Positions 17,101-19,720 of a stretch of 19,720 bases of DNA are shown here, piece by piece (position 1 is the first letter of the stretch; every line of letters starts with the position of its first letter). A program made the translations under genes and the position numbers. Source of the stretch: Coriobacteriaceae bacterium (GTDB lineage Bacteria; Actinomycetota; Coriobacteriia; Coriobacteriales; UMGS124); contig JAHZGC010000033.1 of the NCBI GenBank assembly GCA_019421015.1, forward strand, positions 1-19,720, written 5' to 3'. The notes below the pieces were generated by a model, which saw only the letters and a program-made list of their open reading frames with translations, was not told where the DNA came from and searched no databases.

Positions 17101-19720
17101 GGGTGAACCCATCGGGGTCGAGCGGGGCCGAGGCAGTCTTGTCCTCGACCTTTTGCCACTTCTCGATCTTGAGCTGGGGCACCGGACTCTCGACCTTGAC
17201 CTCTTCGGAGGGCTTGTCGGGAACGTCCTTCGCCGTCAGGGTCGCGACGTTGGTCCACTCGGTGTCTTGGGTCACCTGGGGCACCTGCACCCGGAAGTAG
17301 AGCGTACGCGACTCCCCGGCCGGCAGAGTGCCCAGGTCCCAGGTAATCGTTTTGCTTGCCTCGTCGTACTGGCCACCGTCGGAAGCCGAGCCATCCACAT
17401 AGCTCAGTGGCGGCTGCCCCTCTCCCTTGCTCGCCAGCGGCACCTTGTCGGTCACCTTAACATCAAGCGCGTCGGTGGCGCTGGTGTTCGTGACCTCCAA
17501 CATGTACGCCACCTGGGTACCCGGCTTCAGGTCGGGCAGTACCTCCTGCGTGTATGTGAGCGCAGTGTTGCCGTCAGCGGCGACGGCCTGATGTTTGTGA
17601 ATCTCCAGCTCCGGCGTGCCTGGCTTGCCCTCGATCACGACCTCGTTGGACTCTATAGGCTCCTCGGGGCCGTCGGGGTTGTTCTCGTAGGTGGTCGAGC
17701 CCTGGTTCACCCACCGGCATGCCTCCGTGACCGAGGGCACCTTCACCTTGAAGGTGACCGCACGAGACCCGCCGGGCTCCAGGTCGCCCAGGTTCCAGGT
17801 GATACCCGCAACGGTGCCCGCCTCAGGATTGTCGGGGTCGGCGCCGTCCTTAATCAGCTCTATGGGGTTTTCCGGAAGCTCGAGCTTGTCCGCGTCCTCA
17901 ATGGCAGCGCTATCAGCAACGTAGGTCAGGCGCGGATTCTGGTTAGGCACGTAGTCCACAACCTTCACGCCCCTCGCCACAACCTGCGACGGGTTGCTCA
18001 CAACGAGCCGGTAGGTAACCACGTCGGCCGAGGTCACAGTCTGGGTTTTCTGAGTGAACTCGGAGCTCGGCTCGACCTTCTGCCACTTCTCGATTGCGAG
18101 CGCCGGCAGTGCGTTGGTGAACTCGTGGACCGCTGCAAAAACGGGCACCGTCGGGGCCGCGTCTTCAAAGACAGCAGGCTGGGCCTCCCCTTCCACCGAG
18201 CCACCCGCAGGAGCCACCAGCTGCCAGCCCGGGAACGTTGCTGGGTCAAGAGCCTCCTCGCTCACCCGGTAATGAGTTCCCTCGGGCAGCCCATAGACGC
18301 GCAAGCTCTCTCCGGGAGCAAGTTCGCACGTGGCTGCGCCCACGGTAGCGTTCTCCGGAGCATTAGCGAACTCCATGGGCTGCGGCTGCCCGACCGTTCC
18401 GTCAGCATTGACCACAACATATTTATAGGTGCCGGTTTGCGCAGCAGGTGTCGGCGTGCCGTCGGGGCCCTCCTCTTCGCTCCACAGCTCTACCAAGAAG
18501 GGGAACTTCGTAGCAAGCTGGGCCTCGGTCGGTGCAAGCCCATCGGTTCTCACGGCCTGCTTGGTAAAGGCAAAGCCCACGATGTCGGCGTCGACCTTCA
18601 CCTTATTGGAGGGCGTTGGCTCTTCGGGGTTGTCTTTGTAGGTTGCTTTGCCCACGTTCGTCCACGTTATAGGTTCGGCAACCGTGGGAACCTTGGCCTC
18701 AAAAGCTACGGTCTTCGAAGCCCCCGCATCCAGGGCACCCACATTCCAAGTGATGCCTGCAACGCCCTCCGCAGGGTTGTCGGGATTATTGTACGTCAGG
18801 ACCACCAGGTCGGCAGCCACCTCATCTGGGGCACCCATCACCCAAGCGCTGTCGGCCACGTACTCCAGGGGCGGCATTCCCGTGGGAATATCATCGGTCA
18901 CCGTCACGGCGTCCAGGTTCACCTTTGAGGTGTTAGTTACCACAAGCCGATAGACCACTACGTCGTCGCTGGCCGCGTGCAGGGGATCCTTCGTAAAGTC
19001 GGCCAGGTCGCCCTCGCCCGGCGTTACGTCACTCGGCAACGGCTTGCCCTTGATGTTCTGCCACTTCTCCAGCTGCAGCTGGGGTACCAGCGTGTTCGTG
19101 AACTCCTTGACGGTGAACTGTTGAGCCAGCGGCATGATCGCCGGCTCATCAGGTGTGACGGGGTCGGCCGTGGGGCCAGACGGGTCGGCACCCTCGCTGG
19201 GCGTTGTGGAGGCATCCGGCGTTGCGGGGTCCTGAGGCTTGGTGTTCAGCTCCAGCAACTCCACCTTGTCCGTGTACGAACCCGTCTCGGGCTCAACAAC
19301 CTTCCACCCCAGCTTCTCAAGGATGTCGGTACCTGCACCGGACGGCTTGTCCAGTCTCTCGGTCACCTCATACTGAGTGTCGCGCGGAAGCCCGTAGATG
19401 GTAATTGTCTGCCCGTCGGTCAGGGTGAGATCGAGAACAACGCTTCCCTTGTCGTCCGTCACCAAATGGTCGAGCGCGCCCTCCTCATTGAACATGATGT
19501 CATACGGGCCCGTCACGACCTCTTCGACCGTTCCGTCGTCTTTGGGAGTGGGGGTGGATAGTGTGTACTTAAACGTTCCCCCAATCGGGTTCTTCTCGTC
19601 AGGTTTGGTTGAGTCGGTCTTCCACAGGCTCACGTCGTAGGGGAACTTGGTGCTCTTGAGGTCGTCGGGAATCGTGGTGCCCGCCGCCGCCTCGACCTTC
19701 TTGGCAAAGGCAAAGCCCGA
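11030..19720 (-). CDS. Giant sortase-anchored surface protein with DUF11 and Spy0128 repeats (partial, N-terminus outside window)
   Basis: At least 2896 residues are encoded, and the frame stays open to the window edge; a GTG at 19631-19633 lies inside a CnaB-like domain and is not the start. From N to C (window positions descending) it holds a CnaB-like domain (to about 19090), DUF11 R1 (19086-18590), a CnaB-like domain (18585-18110), DUF11 R2-R7 (18106-15345), a third CnaB-like domain (15340-14930), eight Spy0128/FctA-type domains (14930-11245), a Pro/Thr linker, sortase signal NVPQTG, a membrane helix and a basic tail RLRTRVGAR. In all eight Spy0128 units a strand-one Lys, a Glu in the YxxxE strand and an Asn in the final FxN strand are kept, matching the known Lys-Glu-Asn triad of intramolecular isopeptide bonds. 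The expected role is a rigid wall-attached stalk or adhesin; any binding head would lie in the missing N-terminus. The ligand is unknown. Confidence 0.93.
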   Translation of the reverse strand, partial: SGFAFAKKVEAAAGTTIPDDLKSTKFPYDVSLWKTDSTKPDEKNPIGGTFKYTLSTPTPKDDGTVEEVVTGPYDIMFNEEGALDHLVTDDKGSVVLDLTLTDGQTITIYGLPRDTQYEVTERLDKPSGAGTDILEKLGWKVVEPETGSYTDKVELLELNTKPQDPATPDASTTPSEGADPSGPTADPVTPDEPAIMPLAQQFTVKEFTNTLVPQLQLEKWQNIKGKPLPSDVTPGEGDLADFTKDPLHAASDDVVVYRLVVTNTSKVNLDAVTVTDDIPTGMPPLEYVADSAWVMGAPDEVAADLVVLTYNNPDNPAEGVAGITWNVGALDAGASKTVAFEAKVPTVAEPITWTNVGKATYKDNPEEPTPSNKVKVDADIVGFAFTKQAVRTDGLAPTEAQLATKFPFLVELWSEEEGPDGTPTPAAQTGTYKYVVVNADGTVGQPQPMEFANAPENATVGAATCELAPGESLRVYGLPEGTHYRVSEEALDPATFPGWQLVAPAGGSVEGEAQPAVFEDAAPTVPVFAAVHEFTNALPALAIEKWQKVEPSSEFTQKTQTVTSADVVTYRLVVSNPSQVVARGVKVVDYVPNQNPRLTYVADSAAIEDADKLELPENPIELIKDGADPDNPEAGTVAGITWNLGDLEPGGSRAVTFKVKVPSVTEACRWVNQGSTTYENNPDGPEEPIESNEVVIEGKPGTPELEIHKHQAVAADGNTALTYTQEVLPDLKPGTQVAYMLEVTNTSATDALDVKVTDKVPLASKGEGQPPLSYVDGSASDGGQYDEASKTITWDLGTLPAGESRTLYFRVQVPQVTQDTEWTNVATLTAKDVPDKPSEEVKVESPVPQLKIEKWQKVEDKTASAPLDPDGFTQQTETVTSADEVIYKLVVTNDSKVTAEGVVVRDTVPEEEPLLSYIERSAAIVGVDNPAEGTIVVTGEPVPTIEWHVGDIEPGQSRSVTFRVKVPSITHQSTWINQGSTTYTNNPEGPDTPIPSNEVVIEGQPGEPKLEIHKSQAVLDGVPEGEPIDYTREPLVAEANSTLIYQLQVSNDSDTDALDVVVTDKIPVTEGVSLVYVADSAMSDNGVAGVEQGGTITWSLGTLPAHGTRVMTFKVQVPTVTQDTAWTNVATVTSPNTPDTPPSEEVKVESPVPQLLIEKLHRVGAESEFTKDLLHVERDSVVTYQLVVTHDPADPKPADAKGLHVTDVVPTAPSGAPYGYVLDSLWGAVVDGAGATVEGRAVSVAYDEASRTVSCDAELLLPGEKLIVSFDVRVPAVKEYTQWTNVGYLSYDNNPEGPGEEQPSNPVEEETDVPNVVIKKLQSTPGQHDGKPVDVLLHVPAGAEVTYHVTVTNDPKRPESTQAATGVVVTDHVPDGLELVEVLDDGAYDAETGNITWNVGDLAARESKTVRFTVKVPQVPAYTKWVNTASTHYDNNPDNPDDPEEPKPEKPSNEVEVDTDVTGLLVSKTAVVPEGVADDGSAAFAFDVTVVAPDGKPVAGSYFMARATEKDEAGAWVFGEPEPVQFADGRPVLADSVPLTLRNLEAIRFIGLPEKATYQVVETPADGWTQTKVENAEGSLTTGATVEAAFINTKDYGPAHLAIDGSKVMTGRPFAAGAFTFVLAPGNDQTQKAVEEGAVVLPESLETTNGDPVQFEDGSAAWSAPWAFGEMAFNRAGDYEFKVTERVPAGAENGRPVNGVRYDTVTRVVGVNVSPGTEGSLVATKKLVNATEADAPIVFTNAYAGDRVMVPITGVKVLEGRELQAGEFTFQLVSGEGENERVIAVTNNGQGIFAFPANALTYTVADLADVAPAADGTRTKEFFYVVRELVPDDKYALPGVTYDPARYLVKVTLTDNGQGVLSAVPTVTLEGAEGAVDSMVFSNVYAHQGAAEAVLQVGKVLTGRPINSNEFSFTAVDLATGRVAATGIAPATADGTPVSVSLEKITYDAASMADAEQYEDGTRGKAFTYEIAENVGNLPLVTYDRTRYYARVWVVDDGLGQMTASAPAYFWDMACEQPVEGNWPVFRNAYDAPKASYTPEAYKSTWGPEGADLTGLSFGFEVTDNNGSDAQGSVVARGMANANGPVVFDKALEFSAAGTYHYVLTERNNGAPSVTYDTAAYLLDVTVGFNEAGGLAVTEAVYRNVDGTELVDEWGNRLAPVFQNSFSGKGTFLNLRAHKQLVDGNGNPLALKPGAFSFSVIDEATGERVSWGVNDAAGNVSFRTIVYSYDNIVPEPAVVEEPVEVVEPVEPAAPVEPEQPGESTGPIDPGVPVEPAPGPDPEQPGDPGVPGEPTVPEQPGEPEGPVEPEGPAEPLEPEAPSEEQGGSEGADAPEGLEGGEGLIEALLAPEVAVADDAGAMPYVSEAVPAAPVLTSSALGKHSYLIMEDVPLGAYQNPDGSWTYNGVTYERDVYRVVVDVHENDQKNALVATIERIDRLEDGDSDRAVPVTMEGFDGMDHVVFENVERPAEPPVVKLEGTKTLTGRAMEAEEFGFEVLDAAGERVAAGVSGAAADGQPSQIAFAEFAVPAKPGTYVYTVREVSEGQEIAGVTFSTQVFTVQVTVAANPDGTLSSTVAYPDGPVAFVNTYTPEGPAEVKLEGTKTLVGRAMEANEFSFAVYDVASGKMLAGGASGAAANGEAAAIDFATIAFTQAGEYDLVVVETPPFGSTAGVAYDGARFGVHVSVTDAGAGKLAAAVSYPDGPVAFKNTYQAAPVEVVLGAAKTLEGRELTHGAFRFTVTDANGALAAEGVNLADGSVAFGALRFESAGTYTYTIAEVVGTEAGMTYDRRAYTAVVDVTDDGEGNLLASVTYPDGSPVFANRYEKPEEPPTPDKPTPGTPDTPTPGKPGTPGSNVPQTGDGTPGWTAPLAAIGGALVALAGAVLAWLRLRTRVGAR
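11245..14930 (-). repeat. Array of eight Spy0128/FctA-type domains
   Basis: Approximate units in protein order are 14930-14490, 14480-14060, 14051-13627, 13621-13225, 13220-12315, 12308-11955, 11943-11590 and 11582-11245. Most begin with GxKxLxGR followed by F.F and end in VxFxNxY. The last three units are the most alike (EGTKTLTGRAMEAEEF, EGTKTLVGRAMEANEF, GAAKTLEGRELTHGAF), suggesting recent duplication; the fourth and fifth are the most divergent. Confidence 0.85.
12600..13025 (-). other. Pro/Glu-rich loop inserted within the fifth Spy0128 domain
   Basis: About 140 residues of Pro, Glu, Val and Gly (for example PVEPEQPGE and PGDPGVPGEP) come between the first strands of the domain (GTFLNLRAHKQLVDGNGNP, FSFSVID) and its later strands (KHSYLIMEDVP, VYRVVVDV, VVFENV). 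The Lys, Glu and Asn of the domain are all kept on the two sides. The loop is expected to be disordered and extended. Confidence 0.75.
15345..19086 (-). repeat. Seven DUF11 domains, including a duplicated two-domain unit
   Basis: The DUF11 units are about 19086-18590, 18106-17617, 17616-17179, 17176-16703, 16702-16262, 16261-15785 and 15782-15345. Each begins with a K-containing strand (EKWQ, EIHK, KKLQ), continues with YxLxVTN and VTDxxP, then ITWxxGxLxxGxS, and ends in WxNxxxxxYxxNP. Units 2-3 (17177-18103) and 4-5 (16262-17176) repeat as pairs with alternating EKWQKVE and EIHKxQAV starts and the linkers SNEVVIEG and SEEVKVESPVPQL. Confidence 0.85.

Noticed and set aside
10925..18928. A 2667-codon open frame on the plus strand, antisense to the giant surface protein
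   Set aside because: It follows from GC-rich codon bias and the repeated domains on the other strand. It has no recognisable domain, an abnormal His/Arg/Gly-rich composition, no ribosome site and runs over the tRNA-side terminator. The minus frame shows clear DUF11 and Spy0128 domains.
19631..19633. GTG as start of the giant surface protein
   Set aside because: The frame is open to the window edge and the residues before it (GFAFAKK, KFPYDV) match the start of the next CnaB-like domain (GFAFTKQ, KFPFLV), so the domain is cut by the window, not by a start codon.

Overview
The window comes from a GC-rich Gram-positive genome, most likely a Coriobacteriia (Olsenella/Collinsella/Atopobium-like) actinobacterium. 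This assignment is inferred from the strong G/C third-position bias, lipoproteins with lipobox cysteines (one with a Tat-type leader), tRNA genes that encode their CCA ends, and a very large wall-anchored protein built from DUF11 and Spy0128-type domains. No rRNA or other taxonomic marker is present, so the assignment is not proven.

Left part (1-6600) is housekeeping and envelope genes. It holds a lipoprotein of the staphylococcal-nuclease family (minus), a DEAD-box RNA helicase (plus), a two-domain Tat-type lipoprotein (plus), tRNA adenosine deaminase tadA (minus) and a membrane-anchored CapA-family protein (plus) divergent from tadA. The spaces between genes hold two long imperfect palindromes (1051-1155 and 2830-2914) that look like dispersed palindromic elements, and a terminator whose stem covers the 3' end of tadA.

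Middle part (6600-10900): tRNA-Ser(UGA) with its terminator, preceded by an array of five 10-bp repeats. A two-gene, somewhat less GC-rich module follows (DUF3990, then a DUF3791-like protein, overlapping by 8 nt), resembling a toxin-antitoxin pair. Next come an RlmI-type rRNA cytosine methyltransferase and a closely coupled gene of unknown function. A strong bidirectional terminator and tRNA-Leu(CAG) on the minus strand close this part.

Right part (11030-19720) is one partial minus-strand gene whose N-terminus lies beyond the window. It encodes at least 2896 residues: CnaB-like domain, DUF11, CnaB-like domain, six more DUF11 domains, a third CnaB-like domain, eight Spy0128/FctA-type domains (one split by a long Pro/Glu-rich loop), a Pro/Thr spacer, a sortase signal NVPQTG, a membrane helix and a basic tail. 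I read it as a surface stalk or adhesin stiffened by isopeptide bonds. No sortase gene lies in the window. The 8-kb open frame antisense to it is a shadow of codon bias.
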